Positions 1 to 11,500 of a stretch of DNA of 64,000 bases are shown in pieces (positions within the stretch are counted from its first letter, which is position 1; each line of letters opens with the position of its first letter). The notes beneath the pieces are model-generated. The model was not told where the DNA came from. It saw only the letters and a program-made list of their open reading frames with translations, and searched no databases. Both the position numbers and the translations under genes were made by a program. The DNA comes from Panax quinquefolius (taxonomy: Eukaryota > Streptophyta > Magnoliopsida > Apiales > Araliaceae). Location: NCBI GenBank assembly GCA_020205615.1, contig CM035167.1:138212568-138276567 (forward strand). The letters are read 5' to 3'.

Positions 1-1915
1 TGTGTGAATTTCACGACTGGTTCCGATTATTATTATTACATTGGAATAACTCGCTCTACATGCAAGTACCGCGTGCATGGTGATTTCTTTTGTTATTCCA
101 TTCTTTATTATACCCGGTTGGTTAAAACTTTGACTTCTATACTCCATGAAATTAGTATTTGCGTTTCATCCAAAGATCTTTTCATGGAAATATTCTTACG
201 ATCATTCTTGAATTTTACTCTACTAAACAAAGATGTCATGTTGACAATTTGGACGTTAATAATTCATGGATTAAATAATTCTTGAACTTGTTTTATTGAA
301 TTACTATGTCATTGTCATCATCCTCATGTTATATTATGTTATCTTTGGCTTACGTGCATAGATGAACTTAGTATGATTATGACCGAGGATCATTCGGTAT
401 AATCATGACTTGATATAAATGATGTGACAAAAGTCCTCAAAGTGGCACTGTAATGCGATTGATGGATAGTTTTTGGTATGATTATGACCGAGGGGTGATT
501 CGGTATAGTCATGACCATTGATAATTTGATGAAAATCCTTGACTATAGTGCGGGGATGATTAGATATTGTGGTTTATTTATTAAAAGTCGAGTCTCGTGA
601 TAAAAATTGATGAAAACCTTTTAAAACCTAAAAGATAGTAGACTTTATTCTCTACTTGACTCTTTTAATGGATTGCTTATTCAGCTGCAGTTAAACAAGG
701 TTGTCTATTGTATTTTATCGGTTTAACCTTTGTTGAAGGCTAATGATAATTTATTCGCATTATCTTAGTCATAATATTTCTTCTTGGGCTAGTTGAGCTC
801 ACCCTTTCTTTCAACGTTCTCTTCGTGAAATGAGAACATATATTTGGGACGAAGTCTGGGGAGCGAAGTAATGGTCCGGAGGATAGCATTAGTAGTCCTC
901 ACTATTACGTGAAATAGTATGATAATAGTTGTAATGAGGACTCCTTTTGAGTTTCAGGTATAATATCTAGTAGACAATATTTGTATTCAAACTCACAGAT
1001 TTATGTCGTATTGCATACCATTACAGTTATATTAGTAAGTTGTATTTGAATTTATGTATTCTCTACTTGACTCTTTTAATGGATTGCTTATTCCGCTGCA
1101 GTTAAACTGGTTGTCTATTGTATTTTATCAGTTTAACACTGTTGAAGGCTAATGATAATTTATTCTACATTATCTTAGTCATAATATTTCTTACTGGGCT
1201 AGTTGAGCTCACCCTTTCTTTCTTTTTTCTTCTTGAAATGAGAACATATTTGGGACGCAGTCGGGAGCGAAGTAATGGTCCAGAGGATAGCATTAGTAGT
1301 CCTCACTATTACGTGAAATAGTGTGATAATAGTTGTAATGAGGACTCCTTTTGAGTTTGTATAATATCTAGTAGACAATATTTGTATTCAAACTCACGGT
1401 TTATGTCGTATTATACCACAGCAGTTATATTAGTAAGTTGTATTTGAATTTATGTATTCTCTACTTGACTCTTTTAATGGATTGCTTATTCCATTGCAGA
1501 TTAAACCGGTTGTCTATTGTATTTTATCGGTTTAACATTTGTTGAAGGCTAATGATAATTTATTACGCATTATCTTAGTCATAATATTTCTTCTTGGGCT
1601 AGTTGAGCTCACCCTTTCTTTCATTTGTTTCTTCGTGAAATGAGAACATATATTTGGACGACAGTCGAGGAACGAAGTAATGGTCCAGAGGATAGCATTA
1701 GTAGTCCTCACTATTCGTGAAATAGTGTGATAATAGTTGTAATGAGGACTCCTTTTGAGTTTGTATAATATCTAGTAGACAATATTTGTATTCAAACTCA
1801 CAGTTTATGTCGTATTGTACACGACAGTTATATTAGTAAGTTGTATTTGAATTTATGTACCATGTAAGTGGCGACCCAAGATGGGTGATGTATACCTAAT
1901 TTTGGGGGCGTCACA
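1..1915 (+). mobile_element. 3' part of a long chromovirus LTR (family D), cut by window start
   Basis: The stretch ends in the GGGGGCGTCACA terminus shared by every long LTR in this window. It matches the reverse complement of the antisense LTRs at 10869-13288 and 14724-17280, for example in the AATAATAAAG-rich part and in the TACTGGGCTAG motif. The LTR start lies outside the window, so whether this is a solo LTR or the 3' LTR of a whole element is unknown. It interrupts the 5' LTR of element A: the sequence resuming at 1916 matches the uninterrupted copy near 23785. The short ORFs inside show no relation to known proteins and are not called genes. Confidence 0.85.
648..1859 (+). repeat. Three tandem copies of a ~400-bp LTR segment
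   Basis: The block starting CTCTACTTGACTCTTTTAAT occurs at about 650, 1061 and 1459, giving periods of 411 and 398 bp. Each copy contains the GCTAGTTGAGCTCACCC motif and ends near GAATTTATGTA. The other LTRs of this family in the window carry the block once, so this is a copy-specific triplication. Confidence 0.9.
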
Positions 1916-2848
1916 TACTGTTCACAAAAGAAAAAAAAATTAATTTTTTCCCTTTCAAGTTATCTGTTGTGACCCTTATTCTTGAAATTGAATCAATGTT
2001 TTGATCTTCACTATGGTTTATTATGGAGCGTTTTTGAACTTGGTTCATCTGAAGTACGAATCCTTAATCTTTGTTCTTCTATCTCACTGGATTCGTTCTC
2101 TAAAATGTTTTTCATCATCCTCAGTCTTTAATGGTGATATTTGATGAATATCTTTTGCCTGTAGTGCAAATATGAATCATTACCTGATGAATATCTTTGG
2201 CCCGTAGTGCAAAGATGAACAGGTGTTGAGATGAACATGACCAACTGGTGATACAAATGAATATCTTTGGCCCGTAGTGCAAAGATGAATAATTGATGCA
2301 AGATGTATATTGATTGATGTTCTGAGGATAAAATATTGATGATGGACTTTTAAATTCATAGATGATAGTAGATTTCATTCTACTTAACTCTTCTAATGAA
2401 TTGTTATTTCATTGCGAATATTGATCTAAAACTGGTTGTCCATTATATTTTATCTCGATTTGTTTGAAGGCTAAAGATAAATTGTTGTTCTTTATCTTAG
2501 TCATAATATTCTTTACTGGGCTAGTTGAGCTCACCCTTTTCCTTTTTGTTTCATTTTTCTTCTCAGGAGGTAAAAATATAGCAGGAACCAGTCGGGGTAA
2601 AGAGTGATGGTCCTAGACAGTTGTTTTAGCAGTTCTCACTATTTTTGTAAAATAGTGTATCAATAAATGTAATGAGGACTTATTTAAGTGTAGATATTAT
2701 CTAGAAGAAAATATTTGTATTTAAACTCAAAGTATGTGTGTTGTCGTATTTTGCACGACAATTGTAATAATAAAAGTTGTAGTTGTTTCTGTACCATGTA
2801 TTTGGCGACTCAGAATGGGTGATGTATACCTATTTTAGGGGCGTCACG
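1916..2848 (+). repeat. Element A 5' LTR, 3' remnant
   Basis: This piece matches 23785-24409 plus 34288-34595, the 3' LTR of the same element, including the GTTCACAAAAG start and three ATCTTTG/CAAAGAT hairpins. The terminal CACA has become CACG. Confidence 0.85.
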
Positions 2849-2850
2849 GT

Positions 2851-2861
2851 TAGTATCGAGC
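2851..2861 (+). other. Element A primer binding site, degenerate
   Basis: TAGTATCGAGC follows the LTR end by 2 bp. It is a decayed form of TGGTATCAGAGC, the complement of the 3' end of initiator tRNA-Met, and sits where B and C have TGGTATCAAAGC. Confidence 0.7.
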
Positions 2862-3032
2862 TTAGGGATATGGTCTCTAGCGGAGATCGGGGAATAGAAC
2901 TAGGAGGGGAGGCAGAGTAAATCCTTCGTTAGTGTGTCCTACCTAAGCTTATTTGTTGGTCGGTCATAATATAGGGATATTATGTGATATGTTAATTTGT
3001 TTAATTAACCCCTGTTTTATGGCGGTTTTAAG

Positions 3033-4160
3033 AATGGCAATGAGAACGTTAACAATGGAGTGTACGAGGCGGTGGAACAACCTTGATCAATCACCAACGA
3101 AGAGAACGTGCAATGGGAAGGCAATATTCCTCCTGTAAACAACACTACTGCAAGCAAACGATGAATGATGGGATGTTTAGAAGCTTTTTGCAGTTCATGC
3201 AAAATCAGACGAGGGAGACTCGTGTACAAAATACGGGTGGAAATGATAGCAACGCGCGGTTTGTCACGGCCAAGCAGTTCAAGGAGTTGGGACCACCAGA
3301 TTTCTGGGGAAAGCCGGATCCGATTAAGGCGGAAACATGGGTCAAGCAAATTACCAAGATATTTGATGTCTTGGGATGCACGGAAGAATAAAAGGTTCCA
3401 TTCGCTACCTTTATATTCCATGGTGAGGCAGATTACTGGTGGGAATTTGTGAAGCGTACCCAGCCAGCCGCATTCAGCATGTCTTGGGAAAGATTTTAGA
3501 AACTGTTCAATGATAAGTACTTTCCTGAAAGTATTCGTCATTTAAAGGAGGTAGAGTTTATTAGACTGGAACAAAACAACATGACGGTGTCCCAGTACGA
3601 GGCAAAGTTCGCAGAGTTATCCAGGTTTGCACCTCATTTGGTAGAGAATGAGGAACGAATGACGCGGATGTTTTTGAGAGGTCTAAAACTCGAGATTCGG
3701 CAATATCTTATCTCTCATAAATTTTCTTTATATTCAGATGTTGTAAACATGGCTCAATTATTAGAGCGGAATAATGAATATGTTCAAGAAAGGGACCACG
3801 ACCAGGGTCATACCATTGACAACAGTCATCGGAGCGATGATAACCAGCGAGGAGGGAAAAATACGGACAAAAGCGGTAACCACTCGGGTGGTAATCGTGG
3901 CCATGATAATAGGAAAGGTTGGTCAAGTTGAAATTTCAAAAAGAGAAGATTCAACAATGATGGGAAGACATCAACAGCAGCACCAACACCATCAACAAAT
4001 TCTAGGGGAGGAGAACGACCGCCAGTTAGATGCTACAGATGCGGAGAGGAGGGACACATAAGTCCAAATTGTTCACAGCCTTATAAGGTGTGTTTCAATT
4101 GTGGAAAAGACGGTGATATAGCCCAATTTTGTCCTGTAGCAAAGTCAAGTCCAACTAGGA
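3033..4160 (+). pseudogene. Element A gag (broken)
   Basis: This is the retrotransposon capsid/nucleocapsid region. Fragments match the gag of elements B and C: the FLQFMQNQTRETRVQNTGG stretch, the capsid core around PPDFWGKPDPIKAETWV, and MTVSQYEAKFAELSRFAPH. A basic Gly/Asn/Arg-rich segment then leads to two CCHC zinc knuckles. The first is [14 protein letters not shown]. In the second (CFNCGKDGDIAQFC) the zinc-binding His is Asp. The ATG at 3033 corresponds to the starts at 13621 and 27110, but it is followed at once by an indel. Further stops lie at 3389-3391, 3496-3498 and 3929-3931. The 3389 stop is CAG in C, which suggests cytosine deamination. Confidence 0.85.
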
Positions 4161-7100
4161 CGGCGACACCAAAGGCGATTACGGACAAAACAAAGCCGGT
4201 TTTTCAAGGGAGGGCGATTGTCGTGACTGGCCAAAACGCGAGAAACCCGAACGAGGTGATCACGGGTAAGCTAATCTTGAACTCTTGCGAAGTTTATACC
4301 TTACTAGATACCGGTTCTACCCATTCTTTTATCTCTCCTACTTGTGCTCAACGTTTAAACTTGACTCCAGAGAAATTAGACTTTTACTTATCTATTGAAA
4401 CTCCATTGGGTGAAACCTTCATTACATCTACAGTTTATAAATCTTGCTTGATCCAAGTTGGCACCATCACATTACCTATTGATCTTATCTCTTTAAAGAT
4501 ACTTGCATTTGATGTAATTTTAGGGATTGATTGGTTAACTACTCATCATGCCAAAATTGATTATTTTTGTAAGGTTGTTAGTTTTTATATTCCTAACCAA
4601 CCTGTTATACGAATTCAAGCAACCAAACCACTAAAATCTGTCACTGTCATATCAAGTCATAAAGCTATTCATTTATTGAAAAATAGATGTCAAGCTTTCT
4701 TAGCCCATATTATGGACTTGAACAAAAACACATCAGATTTGAATAATATTTCTGTTGTTAGTGAATTTCCTGAAGAACTTCCTGGTCTACCCCCAGAATG
4801 TGAAGTTGAATTCTTTATTAATCTTGAACCGGGTACAAAGCCCATTTCTAAAACCCCATATTGAATGTCTCCTATTGAACTTCAGGAGTTAAAAGTCCAA
4901 CTACAGGAATTATTAGACATCGGTTTCATTCGTCCTAGTACATCTCCTTGGGGTGCTCCTATTTTATTTATAAAGAAGAAAGACGGGAGCATGCGACTTT
5001 GTATTGACTACCGAGAATTAAACCATGTCACCATCAAAAATAGGTATCCGTTACCTCGCATTGATGACTTGTTTGACCAGTTGCAAGGAGCACAATTTTT
5101 TTCAAAGATCGATCTTCATTACGGATATCATCATTTGAAGATTAAAAGCGAGGATATTCCAAAGACCGCCTTGAGAACTGATGCGGGCATTATGAATTCT
5201 TAGTCATGTCTTTTGGATTGACTAATGCTCCCGCTTTCATGGATATGATGAACCGTGTATTCAAGGAATATTTGGATCGATTCGTTGTTGTCTTTATTGA
5301 TGACATCCTCATCTATTCCAAAAGCCGTGAAGATCATGAGCACCATTTGAAGTCGGTGGTACTTCAAAGACTTCGTGATAAAAAAGCTATATGCAAAGTG
5401 AAGAAATGCGAGTTTTGGCTTAAGGAAGTAGCATTCCTTGGGCACGTGGTGTTAAAACATGGAGTATCTGTTAACCCGGTGAAGATTGAAGCAATACAAA
5501 GTTGGGAGCAACTGAAGTCGGTGATCGAAGTGCGTAGCTTTTTAAGTTTGGTTGATTATTATCGGAGATTCGTGGAAGGATTTTCTCGAATCGCTACTCA
5601 GTTAACTCAGCTGACTCAGAAAGATACAAAATTCATATAGAGCGAGGAATGCAAGAAGAGTTTCCAAGAGCTCAAGAGGAGACTCATTTCAGCACCTGTT
5701 CTGACAATACCATCTGGTTTAGATGGATTTGTTATCTATAGCGATGCTTCAGGCAAAGGGTTAGGATGTGTTCTCATGCAACATAGGAAAGTCATAGCCT
5801 ATGCCTCGCGACAACTCAAAGAATATGAGATGAATTATCCTACTCATGATTTGGAGTTGGCAGCAGTCGTTTTTGCGTTGAAAATCTGGAGACACTACCT
5901 ATATGGGGAGAAAGTCGAGATTTATACGGATCATAAAAGCCTCAAATATTTCTTCACCCAAAAGGAACTCAACATGCGGCAACGACGTTGGCTCAAGCTG
6001 TTGAAAGATTATGATCATAGCATTCAATATCATCTTGGAAAAGCAAACGTTGTAGCTAATGCATTGAGTAGAAATACGTATGCGGGTACGAGTGCGATGT
6101 TGTTAACACAAAGACCCATTTTGTACGACTTATAAAGGATAAAGATAGAGTTAAAGACTCTAGGGACCCACGTGATGATGGCGAATATACGAGTAGAACC
6201 GACTTTAATCGATAAAGTTAAAGTTGCTCAAGCTAAAGACCTGGAGCTGATGCGTATGAAGAAAAAAGTGCAAGAAGGTGCTATTCTGGAAGCAAGAATT
6301 GATGAAGAAGGAATACTTCGAGTCAACTCCAGACTTTGTGTTCCTAACGACTCTGACTTAAAGCATAGAATCATGATGGAGGCACACAACACATCGTTTG
6401 CAATCCATCCTGGAATTACCAAAATGTATCATGATATTCGACATACATTTTGGTGGAGCAATATGAAGAAAGAGATCGCGGAATTTATCTCGAGGTGTTT
6501 AACTTGTCAACGTATAAAGGCAGAGCATCAAGTGCCAAAAGGTCCATTGCAACCACTTGAGATTCCGGAATGGAAGTGGGAACACATTACCATGGATTTT
6601 GTTACAGGTCTTCCCAAAGTTTCTCAAGGTATATATGCGATTTGGGTTATTGTTGATAGATTAACCAAGTCTGATCATTTCTTGCCTATACGTGAGACTT
6701 ATTCCCTTGAACGTCTTGCTCGTATGTACGTGAATAAGATTGTGAGATTGCATAGTATGCCAGTATCCATAGTTTCGGATCGTGACCCAAGATTCACTTC
6801 ACGATTTTGGGTTAGCTTACAGAAAGCTATGGGCGCGGATTCTGATTGGTTTGGCATACCATCCTCAAATGGATGAGGCAATCGAAGGACTATTCAAACC
6901 CTTGAAGATTTATTAAGACTCTGTGTCCTAGATTTCAAAGGAAGTTGGGATAAGTACTTGCCATTGGTGGAATTCTCCTACAACAACAGTTATCAGGCAA
7001 GTATAGGTATGGCTCCATTTGAAGCCTTGTATGGACGAAAGTGTCGCTCTCCAGTATGTTGGGACGAGGTGGGTGAAGCAACGTTGTTGGGACCAAAATT

Positions 7101-7668
7101 AGTACGCATGACTACAGAAAAGATTCAAATGATCTGGCAACGTATAAAGACCTCACAAGATCGACAAAAGAGTTATGCCGATCTTCATCGAAAGGACGTG
7201 GAATTTAATATTGGAGATCATGTACTGTTACGTATTGCTCTATGGAAGGGAGTTACAAGATTTGGGAAGAGAGGAAAGCTCAATCCATGATTTGTTGGTC
7301 CATTTGAGATTCTTGACCGAATAAGAAATGTGGCCTATAGACTCGCATTACCTCCAAGCATGTCTCGTGTTCATATTGTTTTTCATATATCTATGCTTCG
7401 TAAATATGTGAAAGACTCAAACCACATTATTGCATTAGAACCAGACGAGATAACCGAAGATTTAACGTACGAGGAGGTACCTGTCAAGATATTGGATAGG
7501 AAAGAGCATGTCCTACGAACAAAGGTTATACCACAAGTCAAGATTTTGTGGAAGAACCATGCTATTGAAGAAATGACCTGGGAGTTGGAATCGAAAATGA
7601 AAGCGAGGTACCCTCACCTTTTCGATATTCCAGGTACGTACATCAATTTCGAGTACGAAATTTCATAA
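4161..7668 (+). pseudogene. Element A pol: protease, RT, RNase H, integrase, chromodomain (broken)
   Basis: The aspartic protease shows LLDTGSTHSFIS with DTG at 4307-4315. The reverse transcriptase runs about 4865-5640 with catalytic FIDD at 5293-5304. RNase H is marked by SDASGKGLG near 5740. The integrase has its HHCC zinc region near 6410-6515, then TMDFVTGLP and VSDRDPRF of the DDE core. A chromodomain follows at about 7470-7640 (VPVKILDRKEHVLR, then WELE and ARYPHLF). Stops interrupt at 4862-4864 (CGA in C), 5638-5640 (TGG in B), 6133-6135, 6874-6876 and 7288-7290. Frameshifts lie near 5185 and 6840-6890. The natural end is TAA at 7666-7668, just before the polypurine tract. It cannot make a functional polyprotein as written. 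Confidence 0.9.
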
Positions 7669-7679
7669 GGAGGAGAGGT
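7667..7679 (+). other. Element A polypurine tract
   Basis: A run of AAGGAGGAGAGG type lies directly before the TGTAAGACCCC start of the 3' LTR, in the position of the plus-strand primer. B and C have the same tract at 20459-20471 and 31757-31769. Confidence 0.8.
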
Positions 7680-8548
7680 TGTAAGACCCCAACTTATTAT
7701 GAATAAAATTGAATTTTCTCTATTTATTATCTTGAAATAATAAGGAATTAATTTGATATAATGCTTTGGTTATGGGTGAAATATGCAAAATTTACAAAAT
7801 AAGCAAGTGGTTATAAAATAATCATTGTTGTCGGGGAATATTCGTTTGCTTCTGGGAATATTCTTTTTGTTGGGAATATTAAATGCGACAGTAGCAGATC
7901 ATTTTGTGGGCCCCATGCTTGAATAACGGTGGGATGAAGAAAACAAAAATTTAAGTTTTATAATTAACGGCTACTAATTATTACTGAATTAACATTGTTG
8001 GATTACAGTGGTTAAAATACTGATGTCTGGCGTGGTTGCACAAGAGGGCAATACCGGTATTACTTGATATTTTGAATTATTGATTCTTATGTAAGAAGGC
8101 ACTACTCAATAATTGTTATAGTAATTATTGTTCAATATTTTATTTTATTGATTCAATAATTGTTGTGTTGATATTTTATATCATTATTGTTTCAATAATT
8201 ATCACTGCACAGTATTTCTCATTATCAGATCAATAATTCATATTATTTGAATAATATTATTAGATAGCATTATTGGCAATGTCTAGAAAGTTACGTCGAG
8301 GAGGTTGGAGTCATCTAATTAAGGCTACCTTGATAGGGAGAAATCCTTATCGGAAAAGCCCCATCTTTCACAGAAGCCTTGATTGCCATTATTGTGATTC
8401 TGTAATATTATTTGTGAATAATTAATTATTGATTTATATGATAAGAAATATTTATTCATTATGGATTTAAACGGAGGAATTTTGTTAGCATGTGAAAATT
8501 GGTATTTTATCTTTTTCGATAAAATAATTCATTCAAATCATTCACTGT
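7680..8548 (+). repeat. Element A 3' LTR, piece 1
   Basis: It begins TGTAAGACCCCAACTTATTA like the LTRs of B and C. It breaks off at 8548, where the LTR of element B starts. Confidence 0.85.
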
Positions 8549-11500
8549 TGTAAGATCCCAACTTACTATAAATAAAATTGAATTTTCTCTATTTATTATT
8601 CTAAATTAATAAGGTGTTAATTTGATATAATGCTTTGGTTATGGGTGAAATGTGCAAATTTTACAAAATAAGCAAGTGGTTATAAAATATTCATTTTTTT
8701 CGGAGAATATTTTTTTAGTCGTGGAATATTCTTTTTGTCGGGGAATATTCGTACGACGACGCAGTCATTCGTGGGGCTCAGAACAGAATAACTGTCGGAT
8801 GAAGAAAATGACAAAGTATGAGTTTTTATAAATAACGGCGTAGTTGTTCCCATTAACACTGTTGGAATACCTGGTGGTTAAAATACTGATGTCTGGCGTG
8901 GTTGCCAAGAAGATTACGGTATTGCACAGTATTATTAAATTATTGATTCGTATGTAAGAAGGTACTACTCAATAATTGTTAGAGTAGTTACTGTTCAATA
9001 TTTTATTTTATTGATTCAATAATTGCTGCGTTGATATTTAATATTATTGTTGTTTGATAATTGTCAACGCACAAGATTTCCCATTATCGGATCAATAATT
9101 CATATTATTTGAATAATATTATTAGATAGCATTATTGGCAATGTCTAGAAAGTTCTGTCAAGTAGAGGTTTGGTCACCTAATTGTGCGCCAGTAAGGAAA
9201 AATCCTTATTGGAAAGCCCCCTCTTTCTTGGGAACGGCTTGGTTGTCATAATTGTGATTCTGTAATATTATTTGTGAATAATTAATTATTGATTTATATG
9301 ATAAGAAAATATTTATTTGATGTGGATATAAATGATGGATTTATTTATGTGGTTATAAATGAAGGAATTAATGCTGAGGTGTTTTATCAGTATTTTATCA
9401 GAATTGAGGAATTAAAAATCATTTGTTTGTGGATTTCGGATATTTTCTGTTTGGAATTTGGAAAAACTCAAAGCTACAAAGTTGTAGAGAATTCAATTTC
9501 AGATAGAATAGACATAAAATTCGTATTTTTCTGATAAACGGGCTATTTTCTATGAATTGTTGAAGTTTGGGAAAATAAAATGATTTTTATTAAATTATGG
9601 GTGGGACCCACTTTTGGGTTGGTGTTGAATACACATGGGCTGCTAATTTGGTTCAAAGATGGCTGGTCTTGATTAGCTTGCGTAGAAGAATGAATGAGAA
9701 ATAATATTATTTTATTAGTTTAGTCTCCTATGGCATTCTAGCATTTTCCAATAAATAGACGCTTAGGTTAGAATTGAAAATCACACCAGAAACAAGTTTT
9801 CTTTCTCTCTATATTGTCGAGCGTATTTTTGTGAGTATTTAGATACTTTGAGAGTTGCTCTTCGGTACAAGTTTCCTTCGACTTTCTATCCGATATTCCG
9901 ATCAGAAGTATCGTTATTTTGAGGTAAGGGATATTATTTTCTTCTTACAAATGATATTATTTTCTTCAATATCATTATGCCGAATTATTGGTGAACTTTT
10001 TAATCAAATTTGGAACTTTTTGTGTCGGGGTTACTATTCACGTATCGACCTTTATTCACGATATCTGACATTATTCACGAATCACGACACTATTCAAGAA
10101 AAATAAAATTTTTCTTTTTGTCCAAGATGTCTATTTTGGCTACTATATTTGATTGTATCCATGTTTTGATCGTTATTTTTGAATTCTACTTCACAATTGG
10201 TTATTATGAAGTATTATTGATTTTGGATAAACTGTTATATGAATCCCTAATATTTGTCCTTCTGTCTCACTGGATTCGTTTTCTTTAAAATATTTTTCAT
10301 CATCCTCGGTCTAAATGATGATATTCTTGAATATCTTTGGCACGTAGTGCAAAGATGGTGATTAAATCGATGAATATCTTTGGCCCGTAGTGCAAAGATG
10401 AACAGGTGTTGAGATGAACATGACCAACTAGTGATACAAATGAATATCTTTGGCCTGTAGTGCAAAGATGAATATTTGATTAAAGATGTATATTGATTGT
10501 TGTTACAAGGATAAAGTATTGATGATGGACTTTTAAATCTTAGAAGATAGTATAACTCATTCTCTACGTGACTCTTCTAATGGATTGTTGTTTCCGCTGC
10601 ATTTATTGATCTAAAACTTGTTGTCTATTATATTCTATCAGATTTTTCCCTGTTAAAGTCATAATATTCTTTACTGGGCTAGTTGAGCTCACCCTTTTTT
10701 CTTTTTGTTCCATTTTTCTTCTCAGGAGGTGAGAACATAGCAGGATCGAGTCGGGGTATGGAGTGATGGTTCTAGAAAGATGTTTTAGCAGTCCTCACTA
10801 TTTCTGTAAAATATTGTATAAATAATTGTAATGAGGAATTATTTGAGTGTTGATATTGTCTAGAAGACTGTGATGCCACAAAAATAGGTATACATCACCT
10901 ATTCTGAGTCGTCAAATACATGGTACAAAATACAAATACAATCTTAAATATATAACAAGAAATCTGTGAGTTTTAATACAAAAATTGTCTTCTAGACAAT
11001 ATCCACTCTCAGAATAAGTCCTCATTACATTTATTAACACACTATTTAACAGAATAGTGAGGACTACTAATACTATCATCTAGACCGTCACTCCGTTCCC
11101 CGACTAGTCCCGGCTACGTTCTCATTTCCTGAAGAGAACAATGAAAGAAAAGGGTGAGCTCAACTAGCCCAGTAAGAAATATTATGACTAAGATAATGCA
11201 GAATAAATTATCATTAGTCTTCAACAATGTTAAACTGATAAAATACAATAGACATCAAGTTTAACTGCAGCGGAATATGCAATCCATTAAAAGAGTCAAG
11301 TAGAGAATAAAATCTACTATCTTTTATGATTTAAAAGGTTTTCATCACTTTTATCGATGGGACTCAGCTTAATAAATAATTCACATCATCCCTGCACTAC
11401 GGCCAAGGATATTCATTAGTATCACAACCACAATTTATCCATGCACTACGGGCCAAAGATATTTGTGTATTCATTAATGGTCATGATCATGCCAACAACT

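Noticed and set aside
2139..2290. LTR hairpins as possible tRNA or microRNA genes
   Set aside because: Stems are only 7 bp, there is no cloverleaf or A/B box, and they occur in every LTR copy.
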